Below, in pieces: positions 25,734-34,981 of a DNA stretch of 64,000 nt. Where the stretch lies: positions 496,001 through 560,000 of the forward strand of contig NZ_JAKFFT010000002.1 in the NCBI RefSeq assembly GCF_021502655.1. The letters are read 5' to 3'. The position numbers were made by a program, and so were the translations under genes. The DNA is from Dyadobacter sp. CY347 (lineage in GTDB: Bacteria > Bacteroidota > Bacteroidia > Cytophagales > Spirosomataceae). How positions within the stretch are numbered: position 1 is the first letter of the stretch; every line of letters starts with the position of its first letter. The notes under the pieces are model-generated. The model worked only from the letters and a program-made list of their open reading frames with translations. It ran no database searches and was not told the origin of the DNA.

Positions 25734-28304
25734 TTACAAGCTGAACCAGAAAGAAATCTTCACCGCAAACGGCGTAACATTCGGATTTTTAAGGTAAGTA
25801 AGCCTGTGCACAAAGTCCACGCGGCCAAATTTCAGAATGTTATCAATCCCGTAACCCAGCTCAATGTAAGGCAAATCTTTCAGCTTATTGAAAACCTGCA
25901 CTTCATTGCCAGACTCATCCTGTGTTGTCGATAATGCAAGATTTGCATCACTCACGCTTCCGTAAAACAGCTTTCCGGTTGCTAACATCCGCAGTTTAAG
26001 CTTTTTGATGGCCGGGATCCTGTTTAATAAAAAGCCTTCAAAATTGTGCTCCATGCGCACAGAAACATATCTGTCGCTCATGAATTCGAAATAACGCATG
26101 AGGTTGAATGCATTATCAACATAGAATAGCGATTCATTTCCTAGCGGCGTATAAAGCAATGGGTAGGGCAATGTCGAAGGGATCAACCCGAATGTTACAT
26201 TGTAATAAGTCCTGCCGATAACGCCAAATCGAAAGCTTTGCTTTACATTGAATGAGAACTTATTATAATTAAAATCGCCGCCGAGGAAATTCCTGATTCC
26301 CAATGTGTAACGCAATGTAAAGGCGGGAGAATTTCCGTTGCCCATGCTAATGCGCTCATTGTCATTTTGTAAAAAAGTCTCTTTTCGCGCCAGCCTCGTT
26401 TCCAGATTTATTTCTGTGATATCAAATGTACTTTTGACTGGAGACTCAATGCCCGCCTCAGGATTTGTCCGGTAAGTAAACGGAAATAATGGCCTGAAAT
26501 CGCGGTGTCGGATTTGAATGCTTCCTGTTAAGCCTTTAACCAATTCCCTTTTAAAATAGGCCGAAATGTCTTCCTGCCAATAAGCTCTCCGAAACGTTCC
26601 AAATCTGGAAAATGCGCCAAATAATGTATTCGGGCCTATTGTTTCAGCGGAAAGGCCGAGACGTTCGAGATCTTTGGAATAGGAAATGCCGCCAACGGTC
26701 CAGGGTTTCCGGTCAAAAATATAGTCCATTCCGGCGCCGTATTTGAATGCCTTATCCTTTGTTCCGTAAGCTCCATAGCCGTTGAAAATCCATTTTCTGC
26801 TGAAACCGGGATCGGTTTTAAAGCCTAACCTCACGCGGTGGCCCTCAATGTTGTTGTTGGCGTATAAAAACAGGTAAGGACCAATGTCAATGTTCCATTT
26901 GTCAATGCGCTTGTATCCGTTTACCAGGATGTTCAGGATCTCGGTGTAGGTTTTTACTACCGGCAGCATTTTCAGTGAATCTACAAGCTGGAAAGAAAGC
27001 AACTCGTTCGCACTCAGCGCTTCCGGACGGCTTTTTTGCCAATAAGTGGAATCATGCTGCATGTAATCCTCTTTCAGCTCAATGGCCGTGTCATAAAATT
27101 TAGGATCCCGCGGGTTATTGATCTTGTAATTTGAATTAGCTGAATAGAATTTCAGCAGCATGCCGGCGGTTTGCTTCGTCGGCTCATCCACATCGATCAG
27201 CACGCGCGTTTTTGAAGTAACCCATTCATTTTGCTCTTCAAAAAACTCATAGGACTGTTGAATCTTGATCTTTTCAATAAAATTTAAATTCGCGCCCTTG
27301 CCTACGCTCACGTCCATTTGCGTGAGTGCGTACGTGTCGCCATCCACCCAAAACGAGCCCGTGAATGCTAAGTCCTGCACATGTTTTGGCTCAAAATCAA
27401 TCTGGTAATCGTATTTATCGCCGTTTTTTACACTGTCGGAAAGATAATATTCATAGTAAACTTTCCAGCTGTCGGAAATCGGGGAAACGAAGTCTTTGTC
27501 TAAGATATTCAGCCAGTTATTATAAAAATTATATTGCTGAAATGACGATCCGATGAGCTGCGAAACAAGGCTTCCGTCTGTCAGGCCCACACCGGACACT
27601 TTGGTCTTATTAATGATCTCCTTCTTTTTCTTCGGATTGCGACGATAATAAACGTCTGACACGGACTCAGATATGAAAATCGGAATGATCGTCTCGCCGT
27701 TTTCTCCCTTCACCTCATCGTATTTATCAACGATATGCGTCATTTTCTTGACCGATTTCCTTTTCCTGAATTTTTCGGAAAGGTTGTCAATGTCAATCTG
27801 GATCTTATTGTAGCTTTCGTATTCGTAGGCGTCCAGCTCGTCCGTGTTGTTTTTGCTTTTTCCCGCTACGATCTTACGCATGATCGCATAAGCCGGATTT
27901 TCTCCTGCAAATATCCGGACTTCTCTCAGTTGCAGCGTTCCGGGGGTGAGTTGTATATCAATGGTTTGCTCGGCCAGATCTGGTTTGATCGGTTTGCTTT
28001 TGCTATCATAACCAACATATGTCACGATGATCGAATCCGCTGGTTGCGTGAAAGTGATCTGGTAAAAGCCATCAAAATTGGTGGTAGCGCCTGCTAGTGA
28101 AGCTTTTATGCCAACGTTAGCAAAAGGGATGGCGTCGCCGGTTGTTGCGTCGGTTATCTTTCCTTTGATGGTATAAGTGGTCTGTGAAAAGGACTTCGTA
28201 GTACAAACGAATGTCAGCAGGAGCAGATAAAGTAGTGTTTTTTTCAAGCTGTGTGTACGAACCGGTGCGTGTGCCGAATCATTTCCCTCATTCCAATTTC
28301 TCAT
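25734..28304 (-). CDS. DUF5686 and carboxypeptidase-regulatory-like domain protein
   Basis: An 856-residue outer-membrane-associated protein. A long signal peptide (core TLLYLLLLTFVCTTKSFSQ) is followed by a carboxypeptidase-regulatory-like beta-sandwich (YTIKGKITDATTGDAIPFANV, ~42-125) and then the large DUF5686 region, rich in alternating hydrophobic strands and ending in SFWFSL, typical of a beta-barrel terminus. The function is unknown; relatives are common in Bacteroidota envelopes. The start overlaps the SanA-like stop by 4 bases (ATGA), so the two are coupled. Confidence 0.88.
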   Translation of the reverse strand: MRNWNEGNDSAHAPVRTHSLKKTLLYLLLLTFVCTTKSFSQTTYTIKGKITDATTGDAIPFANVGIKASLAGATTNFDGFYQITFTQPADSIIVTYVGYDSKSKPIKPDLAEQTIDIQLTPGTLQLREVRIFAGENPAYAIMRKIVAGKSKNNTDELDAYEYESYNKIQIDIDNLSEKFRKRKSVKKMTHIVDKYDEVKGENGETIIPIFISESVSDVYYRRNPKKKKEIINKTKVSGVGLTDGSLVSQLIGSSFQQYNFYNNWLNILDKDFVSPISDSWKVYYEYYLSDSVKNGDKYDYQIDFEPKHVQDLAFTGSFWVDGDTYALTQMDVSVGKGANLNFIEKIKIQQSYEFFEEQNEWVTSKTRVLIDVDEPTKQTAGMLLKFYSANSNYKINNPRDPKFYDTAIELKEDYMQHDSTYWQKSRPEALSANELLSFQLVDSLKMLPVVKTYTEILNILVNGYKRIDKWNIDIGPYLFLYANNNIEGHRVRLGFKTDPGFSRKWIFNGYGAYGTKDKAFKYGAGMDYIFDRKPWTVGGISYSKDLERLGLSAETIGPNTLFGAFSRFGTFRRAYWQEDISAYFKRELVKGLTGSIQIRHRDFRPLFPFTYRTNPEAGIESPVKSTFDITEINLETRLARKETFLQNDNERISMGNGNSPAFTLRYTLGIRNFLGGDFNYNKFSFNVKQSFRFGVIGRTYYNVTFGLIPSTLPYPLLYTPLGNESLFYVDNAFNLMRYFEFMSDRYVSVRMEHNFEGFLLNRIPAIKKLKLRMLATGKLFYGSVSDANLALSTTQDESGNEVQVFNKLKDLPYIELGYGIDNILKFGRVDFVHRLTYLKNPNVTPFAVKISFWFSL

Positions 28305-28939
28305 TTTTTTCTTATCTCATTGTTTGAGGTAACATCCGCCGCAGGACGCAATATATGGACGTCCAGAACAGCCTTCGGTCTTGCCAGATATTCCCGCACC
28401 AATGTGCGCAGTGAATAACCGTCCGGCACATCCTGCGCTGCAAATGATATGGCATTAATGCCTTCATTATGAGCGATATAGAGTGCCCTTGCATTATGGA
28501 AATTCTGTGAAATGATCGTGAAGTTGTCCTGGTTAAAAACCTCTTTGCAACGAATGATCGAATCGAATGTCCTGAACCCCGCATAATCCAGCGTCATGAC
28601 ATTCTCGGGTATTCCCAGATTCAGTAACGCTCTTTGCATATCAAGCGGTTCATTATAGTATTGTGAATCATTATTTCCACTCAAAATAATGTATTTGATC
28701 TTCCCTTCTTTAAACAGCCTGGCAGTTGCCTCCATTCTGTATTTGAAAAAAAGGTTGTCCTTGCCTTTTTCGGATTTCTTACTCGTTCCCAAAACCAATG
28801 CCACGTCATTGGAAGGAAGGCTTTCGATTGAAAAATAGTTGTATTGCCTTGTGTAATACACCACCCAAAGGTTACAAAGCAAGATAAAAACCATGCACGC
28901 AAATAATAGGAGTAATATGGTTTTAATCAAATTTTTCAC
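28301..28939 (-). CDS. SanA/YdcF (DUF218, ElyC) family envelope protein
   Basis: A 212-residue protein with one N-terminal membrane helix (TILLLLFACMVFILLCNLWVV) and a periplasmic DUF218 domain: ALVLGTS, the helix KYRMEATARLF, IILSGNN, and TIISQNFHNARALYIA. SanA in enterobacteria affects envelope permeability and vancomycin resistance; ElyC is linked to peptidoglycan synthesis. The start codon is GTG. It is the first gene of a two-gene operon with the DUF5686 gene. Confidence 0.9.
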   Translation of the reverse strand: MKNLIKTILLLLFACMVFILLCNLWVVYYTRQYNYFSIESLPSNDVALVLGTSKKSEKGKDNLFFKYRMEATARLFKEGKIKYIILSGNNDSQYYNEPLDMQRALLNLGIPENVMTLDYAGFRTFDSIIRCKEVFNQDNFTIISQNFHNARALYIAHNEGINAISFAAQDVPDGYSLRTLVREYLARPKAVLDVHILRPAADVTSNNEIRKK

Positions 28940-29081
28940 CCGTGTACTTGAAGTTGTCTTCTAATGTACCAACTCTTTATAATATTCCGGTTTTTTATAC
29001 ACGATGTTGTATTCATAAACCGTACGCAGCCAGCAGTGTTTTTCGTTGCTGGTTTTTAGTTTTTATTTATTTCAAAAATGT

Positions 29082-31850
29082 TTAGAAAAGGCCCAATTGG
29101 TTTTTCTGATCTTTCCCTTTTTTAGGCTCTTTCTTTGGTTTTACTTCTGGTTTTGCGTCGTCGTCAGCGCTTTCCGGCTCAGTGCCAGCCGGATCGCCAG
29201 TCTCAGCATGCGTTCCGGATTGATCGCTTGTGTCCTCGTCCGGGACTTCATCTGTAACTTCTCCATCTGAGCCTTCTTCAACGTCCGCTTCTGCATCCGA
29301 ACTATCTACATCTGTAACAACTGCTGATGTAACCACTTCTTCCTCTGGTTCGGGCAGTGGTTCAAGCCAGCGTATTTCCTTGAACTTATCATTAGGAAGC
29401 TTGTTTCCCATAGCCCGCCAGCCGCGCACATCGACCATTTCTTCAATCAGATATTCCTCCTTCGACTGCTCCTTGGTTGCGGTTTTGAGCGATGTTATTT
29501 CCAGTCTTGGGCGCTTATCAGTGCTGGCCAGCAGTAACTTACTATTTTTAGCATCGCTGATAAATAAGAATTTTTTATCTCTTGTTGAAGTCTCAATGTT
29601 AAAGCGTTTGATAAAATGGTTTTTCTGGCCTCCGTCAAAATACAGCGCGGTTATGGCCATTTTTGGATCAAACTTTTTTACTAACAACACCTCATTCGAA
29701 ACGTAATGATTCGTAAGATCGAAATTGGTTAACTCATAAGACCCTTCTTTGTAGACGACCAGAATGCTGTCGGACGGCCCGAAATTTCCTAAATATTCGC
29801 CTCTTTCGTCTCGGTTCAGACGGCCTATTATAGGGTCAAACCACATATCAACGCCTCCTAATGTGGATCGGCCGGCTTGTTTTAAGATAATTTTCCTGAC
29901 AGGGTATTTTGTCAGAATGTTACCCATCGCGCTTCGGTTTTTGATCAGCAGATCAGCGAAATTGAAGTCGAATTGCTTCACTTTTGCCTTGCTTTGGGCC
30001 GAGAGGCTTACGGCAATGATCTCAGCTTCACCATTTTCGTTGGCCGTAAAATAGGTGATTTTGGATTTTGGCGTTCCTTGTGTAAGGTCGTACTCACGGT
30101 CGCGCGTGACTGCCGTGATCTGGCATCGTTTGATGTAGGAAACGCCCGTTTTTCCATCCAGATAGACGAGGTTATAGACCATGCGTTCGTCGTTTTTGAC
30201 GAAGACGGCACAGTGAATAATGTCTTTTCCAACAAAAACCTTTTCCTGGATCTTGGTAACCAGACATTTTCCATCGGATTTGAAAACGATAATGTCGTCA
30301 ATGTCCGAACAATCGGTTACGAATTCATCCTTTTTAAGCCCGTAACCAATGAAACCTTCTGCACGGTTTACATATAGTTTCTGGTTATTGGCCGCAACAA
30401 TGTTCGCGGAAATTTGGTTGAATGCGCGAATTTCGGTTCTGCGGCCGCGTCCTTTACCATATTTTTTGAGCAGATCTTTGTAATACTCAATGGCAAAGCG
30501 CGTGATATGCACCAGGTTATCTTCGGTTTCAGCCAATTCTTCCTGCCACTTTTTCATCAACTCATCCGCCTTGTAACCATCGTATTTTGAAATACGCTTG
30601 ATCTTGATCTCGGTCAGCTCTACAATGTCATCGTCCGTGATCTCGCGGTAGAATTGCGGCTTATAGGGTTCAAGTCCTTTGTCAATGGTGCGGATTACAG
30701 CCTCGAAAGTTTCGCATTCTTCAATGTCACGGTAAATGCGGTTTTCAATAAATATTTTTTCCAAAGAGCCATACAGGATCTTTTCCAGCAATGCTAACCG
30801 TTTGATTTCGAGCTCGCGTTGCAGCAAATGAACCGTTTGGCCTGTGTTGTATTTTAAAATTTCGGTTACCCCAACAAAATGCGGCTTGTCGGCGATAATG
30901 ATACACGCGTTGGGAGAGATAGAAACCTCACATTCGGTAAATGCATAAAGCGCATCCATCGTAATGTCCGGGGAAACGCCCGGCGCCAGATGCACCTGGA
31001 TTTCAACTTCCGCAGCCGTATTATCGACCACTTTCCGGATCTTGATTTTACCCGTATCATTGGCCTTTATGATCGAATCAATGATGGAAGTCGTCGTAGT
31101 CCCGAACGGAATGTCGCGGATAACGAGCATTTTCTTATCCTCTTCCTCAATCCGCGCCCTAACCCTCACTTTTCCGCCCCGGTGACCGTCATTATAGTTG
31201 GAAATGTCAATTTGCCCGCCGGTCAGGAAGTCGGGGTAAATGGTGGCCTCTTTGCCTTGCAGAATGCTGATCGAGGCTTCGATCAGCTCGCAGAAATTGT
31301 GCGGAAGGATTTTGGTAGACAACCCCACCGCAATCCCTTCAACGCCTAGTGAAAGCAGCAGCGGGAATTTTACGGGTAATGTTACCGGTTCGCGCTTACG
31401 TCCGTCGTAGGAAAGCTGCCATTCGGTAGTATCATCATTAAAAACAATTTCTTTGGCAAAGCGCGACAAACGGACTTCTATATAACGCGCTGCCGCAGCA
31501 CCGTCGCCGGTGCGGATATCACCCCAGTTTCCCTGGGTATCGAAAAGCAATTCTTTCTGACCAATGTTTACAATGGCGTCGTAAATAGACGCGTCACCGT
31601 GCGGGTGATATTGCATGGATGAGCCCACCACATTGGCAACTTTGTTGAACCGGCCGTCGTCCATCTCGTTCAAAGCATGCAAAATGCGCCTTTGAACGGG
31701 TTTCAGACCATCTTCAACAGCAGGAACCGCACGTTCCAGAATTACATAAGAGGCATAATCAAGAAACCAACTTTCATATAGGCCCGAAATGGGCAGTTTA
31801 TCGTGCAATCCGCTATCTTCTACGTCAGGCGTAGCTCCGTTTTCGTCCAT
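29082..31850 (-). CDS. parC: DNA topoisomerase IV subunit A
   Basis: Breakage-rejoining subunit of a type IIA topoisomerase that decatenates daughter chromosomes. The winged-helix domain has KPVQRRILHA and HPHGDASIYDA, and the catalytic Tyr is in AAAARYIEVRLS (~120). The C-terminal beta-pinwheel region follows about 500-800. Being 922 residues and lacking a gyrase-box QRRGGxG, it fits ParC better than GyrA. The tail (~835-922) is strongly acidic, then basic (KPKKEPKKGK), ending in QLGLF, a peptide like sliding-clamp-binding motifs. ParE is not in the window, which is unusual but known. Confidence 0.9.
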   Translation of the reverse strand: MDENGATPDVEDSGLHDKLPISGLYESWFLDYASYVILERAVPAVEDGLKPVQRRILHALNEMDDGRFNKVANVVGSSMQYHPHGDASIYDAIVNIGQKELLFDTQGNWGDIRTGDGAAAARYIEVRLSRFAKEIVFNDDTTEWQLSYDGRKREPVTLPVKFPLLLSLGVEGIAVGLSTKILPHNFCELIEASISILQGKEATIYPDFLTGGQIDISNYNDGHRGGKVRVRARIEEEDKKMLVIRDIPFGTTTTSIIDSIIKANDTGKIKIRKVVDNTAAEVEIQVHLAPGVSPDITMDALYAFTECEVSISPNACIIIADKPHFVGVTEILKYNTGQTVHLLQRELEIKRLALLEKILYGSLEKIFIENRIYRDIEECETFEAVIRTIDKGLEPYKPQFYREITDDDIVELTEIKIKRISKYDGYKADELMKKWQEELAETEDNLVHITRFAIEYYKDLLKKYGKGRGRRTEIRAFNQISANIVAANNQKLYVNRAEGFIGYGLKKDEFVTDCSDIDDIIVFKSDGKCLVTKIQEKVFVGKDIIHCAVFVKNDERMVYNLVYLDGKTGVSYIKRCQITAVTRDREYDLTQGTPKSKITYFTANENGEAEIIAVSLSAQSKAKVKQFDFNFADLLIKNRSAMGNILTKYPVRKIILKQAGRSTLGGVDMWFDPIIGRLNRDERGEYLGNFGPSDSILVVYKEGSYELTNFDLTNHYVSNEVLLVKKFDPKMAITALYFDGGQKNHFIKRFNIETSTRDKKFLFISDAKNSKLLLASTDKRPRLEITSLKTATKEQSKEEYLIEEMVDVRGWRAMGNKLPNDKFKEIRWLEPLPEPEEEVVTSAVVTDVDSSDAEADVEEGSDGEVTDEVPDEDTSDQSGTHAETGDPAGTEPESADDDAKPEVKPKKEPKKGKDQKNQLGLF

Positions 31851-32019
31851 AAATGAAGGAGGAACCAGGTTTTAAGTACTCAGTAAATTTTTGTAAGGCA
31901 ATCATTGCCAGCCGGTTTGAGAGGCAGCGCTGATCCATTCCAAAAGAACGGAACAGGGCAGACTATACCGGAAGATCTATTTGAATTACCTGCTAATATA
32001 GCAAATAAAGCGTGAATTT

Positions 32020-32673
32020 CTAGCTTTCAGGGTCGCTGTCCGGCGCATTCAAAACAGTCAAAAACTCGCTGATCATCATTGCTGTTGCGCCCCAGATTTT
32101 GTATCCCTGAACCATATAATGCGGCGCATGCACCTGTTCCCCACGGACTTGTATGTCACTGCTACCGATAATTTCAATATCAGAAATTTCTTCTAATTTG
32201 ATCTCAAAAATATCTTCTACCTCGCGCGGGTCGGGGTAAAAGTCGGGGCGGTAAGGCATTGTTGCGATGACCGGGAGGACGTAAAAGTTGCTCGCCGGGA
32301 TGAAAAGTTCGGTCAGGACGCCCAGGATTTTCACATCATTTAACCGAAGTCCAATTTCCTCCTGCGCTTCACGCAATGCAGTGCGGATCAGATTTTCGTC
32401 TGTATTTTCGAAGCGTCCTCCAGGGAAAGCCACTTGTCCTGAATGCACGCCATCGTAGGCCGGACGCAGGATCAGTGGGAAATAGATTTCGCCTTTATAA
32501 GGATAAAATAAAACGAGAACTGCGCTTTTGCGGGTGCGGGCGTTGGGTTTGAATGTCAGTCGCAGCTTAGAAGAAGCCTGCATAATCCGGTGCGCTGACT
32601 CCCCGGGCAGCGGATATTTCAGTTTTTGTGTGAGTGCATCAATAAATAAGGAAAAAGATCCCAAAGTGGCCAT
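32020..32673 (-). CDS. Nudix hydrolase, CoA pyrophosphatase type
   Basis: Probably hydrolyses coenzyme A or its derivatives to 3'-phosphoadenosine phosphate and phosphopantetheine. The Nudix box GGRFENTDENLIRTALREAQEEIGL has all metal-binding Glu residues. The preceding LILRPAYDGVHSGQVAFPGG resembles the CoA-specific UPF0035 motif. Length 217 fits NudL/YeaB. It lies downstream of a small gene pair and upstream of parC on the same strand, with a 169-base gap before parC. Confidence 0.9.
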   Translation of the reverse strand: MATLGSFSLFIDALTQKLKYPLPGESAHRIMQASSKLRLTFKPNARTRKSAVLVLFYPYKGEIYFPLILRPAYDGVHSGQVAFPGGRFENTDENLIRTALREAQEEIGLRLNDVKILGVLTELFIPASNFYVLPVIATMPYRPDFYPDPREVEDIFEIKLEEISDIEIIGSSDIQVRGEQVHAPHYMVQGYKIWGATAMMISEFLTVLNAPDSDPES

Positions 32674-32701
32674 AGAGGCAGTTTGTTGAGTAAGTTAGGT
32701 G

Positions 32702-32941
32702 TCAGATTTTGGCATAATGCAGCTCGCGCTTGAAATCGAAAAGACTTTCCAGGCTCAGGTCTTCATCAATTTCTTCCCAATGCAAGCTGTTGCCCTCGGG
32801 CCCGATCTCAAACTTTTCGCGTTGTTCAGAAGTGGCGTTTTTAAGCCTGGCAAACCATTCAAGCGGATTTCCAATGGTATGTCCGCTGTCTGTAACAACG
32901 TAAATATTCGAATCATCGAACCATACATTTTCAATTTTCAT
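32702..32941 (-). CDS. DUF2442 domain protein
   Basis: A 79-residue protein with the DUF2442 layout: strand IENVWFDDSNIYVVTDSG, then GNPLEWFARLKNATSEQREKFEI, and HWEEIDEDLSLESLF at the end. DUF2442 proteins often lie beside DUF4160 genes and are suspected antitoxins. ATG 32941 (MKIENVWF) is preferred over 32953. The gene starts 29 bases after the DUF4160 stop, and the two are probably one operon. Confidence 0.82.
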   Translation of the reverse strand: MKIENVWFDDSNIYVVTDSGHTIGNPLEWFARLKNATSEQREKFEIGPEGNSLHWEEIDEDLSLESLFDFKRELHYAKI

Positions 32942-32970
32942 CACAATCAGCATTTAGAAAATTAACTTGC

Positions 32971-33204
32971 TCATTCGCCGTGAAATTGCTGCCACTTTTC
33001 GGTGATCAGCTCTTTGTTTTCCTCAACCAGCGCCTCGGCAAGCACGAGATCTTTGGGTTTAATGCCATGACTTTCAACCAATTTAACCGGGTTGATTTCA
33101 AATTTGGCAGTTCCATCCGCATTGCGGACATGAATGTGGATGGGTAAATGTTCAAGGCTATAAAAGAAAAACTTCATCCCGAACATTCTGAAAATCTCTG
33201 GCAT
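32971..33204 (-). CDS. DUF4160 domain protein
   Basis: A 77-residue protein matching DUF4160: it starts PEIFRMFGMKFFFYSLEHLPIHIHV, where the His-rich PxHIHV segment is the family hallmark, and ends in a helix KELITEKWQQFHGE. ATG 33204 is chosen because a -7 element lies at 33255-33248 on the minus strand and the upstream part of the longer frame overlaps another gene. Together with DUF2442 it forms a candidate toxin-antitoxin-like pair; activity is unproven. Confidence 0.82.
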   Translation of the reverse strand: MPEIFRMFGMKFFFYSLEHLPIHIHVRNADGTAKFEINPVKLVESHGIKPKDLVLAEALVEENKELITEKWQQFHGE

Positions 33205-33247
33205 AAAATAGTGTGTGAAAAGGAATTTCTTCCAATTGTGTATTATG

Positions 33248-33255
33248 CAAATATA
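33248..33255 (-). promoter_or_regulatory. Candidate -7 element of the DUF4160/DUF2442 pair
   Basis: On the minus strand TATATTTG (33255-33248) fits TANNTTTG, 43 bases before ATG 33204. It lies in the gap after the FAD-dehydrogenase stop. No clear -33 element is seen. Confidence 0.4.
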
Positions 33256-33280
33256 ATGATAACAATAACGTATCGGGAAG

Positions 33281-34867
33281 TTATTGGATTTTCTTGTTGG
33301 CGTATAATTTTGCGAGTTGCTGGGCGCAGCGTTCGCCGTCCATGGCGGCCGACATGATGCCTCCGGCGTAACCGGCTCCTTCGCCACAGGGGAATAAGCC
33401 TTTCAGTTCCGGGTGCTCGCAGGTTTCGGTTTCCCTGGGGATTCGCACGGGGGATGAAGTGCGGCTTTCGACACCGATCAACTGCGCGTCACCGGAAAGG
33501 TAACCCCTCATTTTTTGTCCGAAATCCGAAAGCGCTTCGCTGAGCGGGAAAGCGATTTCCGCTGGCAGGATTTCCCGCAGATCAACGGATTGCAATCCTG
33601 GCTGATAAGACGTGTCCCGAAGCTGGTAGGAAACCCTTCCTTTTACAAAATCGACTGCAAGCTGTGCCGGAGCGGTTTGCGTGGCGCCGGCAAACTTACA
33701 AGCAGCCTGTTCGATTTCCTTTTGATATTGCAATCCAGCCAATGCGCCAAATTCCTTGTAAGGCAAAAGATCCTGATCTTCAATGGAAACCACAATGCCC
33801 GAATTAGCATAAGGCGAATCGCGGCGAGACGGCGACATGCCATTCACAACCACTTCCCCGGAAGCCGTCGCGGCAGGCACAATAAACCCGCCCGGACACA
33901 TGCAAAAGGAGAAAACGCCCCGCTGAACGCCCTTATATCGTGTTTGCATGACCAAACTATAAGAAGCGGCAGGCAAATAAGGCCCGCGGTCCTTTTCACA
34001 ATGATACTGGATTTTATCAATGGTGTTTTGCGGGTGCTCAATGCGCACGCCCATCGCGAACGATTTGCTCTCGATCAAAATCTTTTTCGCGTCCAGCAGC
34101 TCGTAAATATCCCGTGCAGAATGTCCTGTTGCCAGGATCACACCAATGCCCAAATGTTCCTTATCATCATCGGTAACGACGCCTTTCAGCATATTTTGTT
34201 CAATGATGAAGTCTGTAACCTTAGTGTCGAAATGAATTTCGCCGCCTGCTTTCAAAATGCTTTCACGCATTTCGGAAACGACAACGGGGAGCTTATTGGT
34301 GCCGATGTGCGGGTGCGTATCGATCAGGATTTGCTCGCTGGCGCCGTGGCCTACGAAAATTTCCAAGACCCGCCGAATGTCACCGCGTTTGTTGGAACGC
34401 GTGTACAATTTTCCATCTGAATAGGTCCCTGCACCGCCTTCGCCGAAGCAGTAATTGGACTCGGGATTAACAATGTGGTCTTTATTAATGGCAGCCAGAT
34501 CACGGCGTCTGGCGCGCACGTCTTTTCCCCTTTCAAAAATGACGGGCTTAATGCCGAGCTCAATCAAACGCAATGCTGCGAACATGCCAGCCGGGCCGCA
34601 ACCGATAATTAATGCCTGCGGTTTCTTACTTACATCCGGATAATCAAGCTGCAAACCAATCAGCGACGGCGGGGTTTCGTTGACATAAACCTCTGCCTGC
34701 ACATTCACTTTCACCTGCCGGCTGCGGGCGTCGATGGATTGACGGGTTTTGCGGATAATGGGCGTGTCGGTGGCGCGCAGCCGCAATTTTTTAATGATAT
34801 GCTGACGAAAATTCTCGTCGTCCAGCGCGATTTCAGGCGCCAGGGTAAGTTGAAGCGTTTGGTGCAT
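33281..34867 (-). CDS. FAD-dependent dehydrogenase, COG2509 type
   Basis: A 528-residue flavoprotein of the uncharacterised NAD(P)/FAD-dependent family (COG2509). An N-terminal ~95-residue domain precedes the dinucleotide-binding IIGCGPAGMFAALRL (~88), followed by YCFGEGGAGTYSDGKLYTR, LATGHSARD, and the C-terminal FPCGEGAGYAGGIMSAAMDG that closes the FAD site. The substrate is unknown. It is a single gene with a -7-like TACCTTTG (34903-34896) upstream on the minus strand. Confidence 0.9.
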   Translation of the reverse strand: MHQTLQLTLAPEIALDDENFRQHIIKKLRLRATDTPIIRKTRQSIDARSRQVKVNVQAEVYVNETPPSLIGLQLDYPDVSKKPQALIIGCGPAGMFAALRLIELGIKPVIFERGKDVRARRRDLAAINKDHIVNPESNYCFGEGGAGTYSDGKLYTRSNKRGDIRRVLEIFVGHGASEQILIDTHPHIGTNKLPVVVSEMRESILKAGGEIHFDTKVTDFIIEQNMLKGVVTDDDKEHLGIGVILATGHSARDIYELLDAKKILIESKSFAMGVRIEHPQNTIDKIQYHCEKDRGPYLPAASYSLVMQTRYKGVQRGVFSFCMCPGGFIVPAATASGEVVVNGMSPSRRDSPYANSGIVVSIEDQDLLPYKEFGALAGLQYQKEIEQAACKFAGATQTAPAQLAVDFVKGRVSYQLRDTSYQPGLQSVDLREILPAEIAFPLSEALSDFGQKMRGYLSGDAQLIGVESRTSSPVRIPRETETCEHPELKGLFPCGEGAGYAGGIMSAAMDGERCAQQLAKLYANKKIQ

Positions 34868-34981
34868 TGGGAAAGGGATTTATCCTTTAATGCTGCAAAG
34901 GTAAGCAAGACGGTAATATTCCCCAGTTTTCACCTTTGATTAAAATTACCTGAACTCGCTAAACAGCTTTTCGTCATGACC

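Noticed and set aside
33515..34420. 301-codon plus-strand frame opposite the FAD dehydrogenase
   Set aside because: Long only because of codon bias on the other strand; no motifs, while the minus-strand protein has an intact FAD site.
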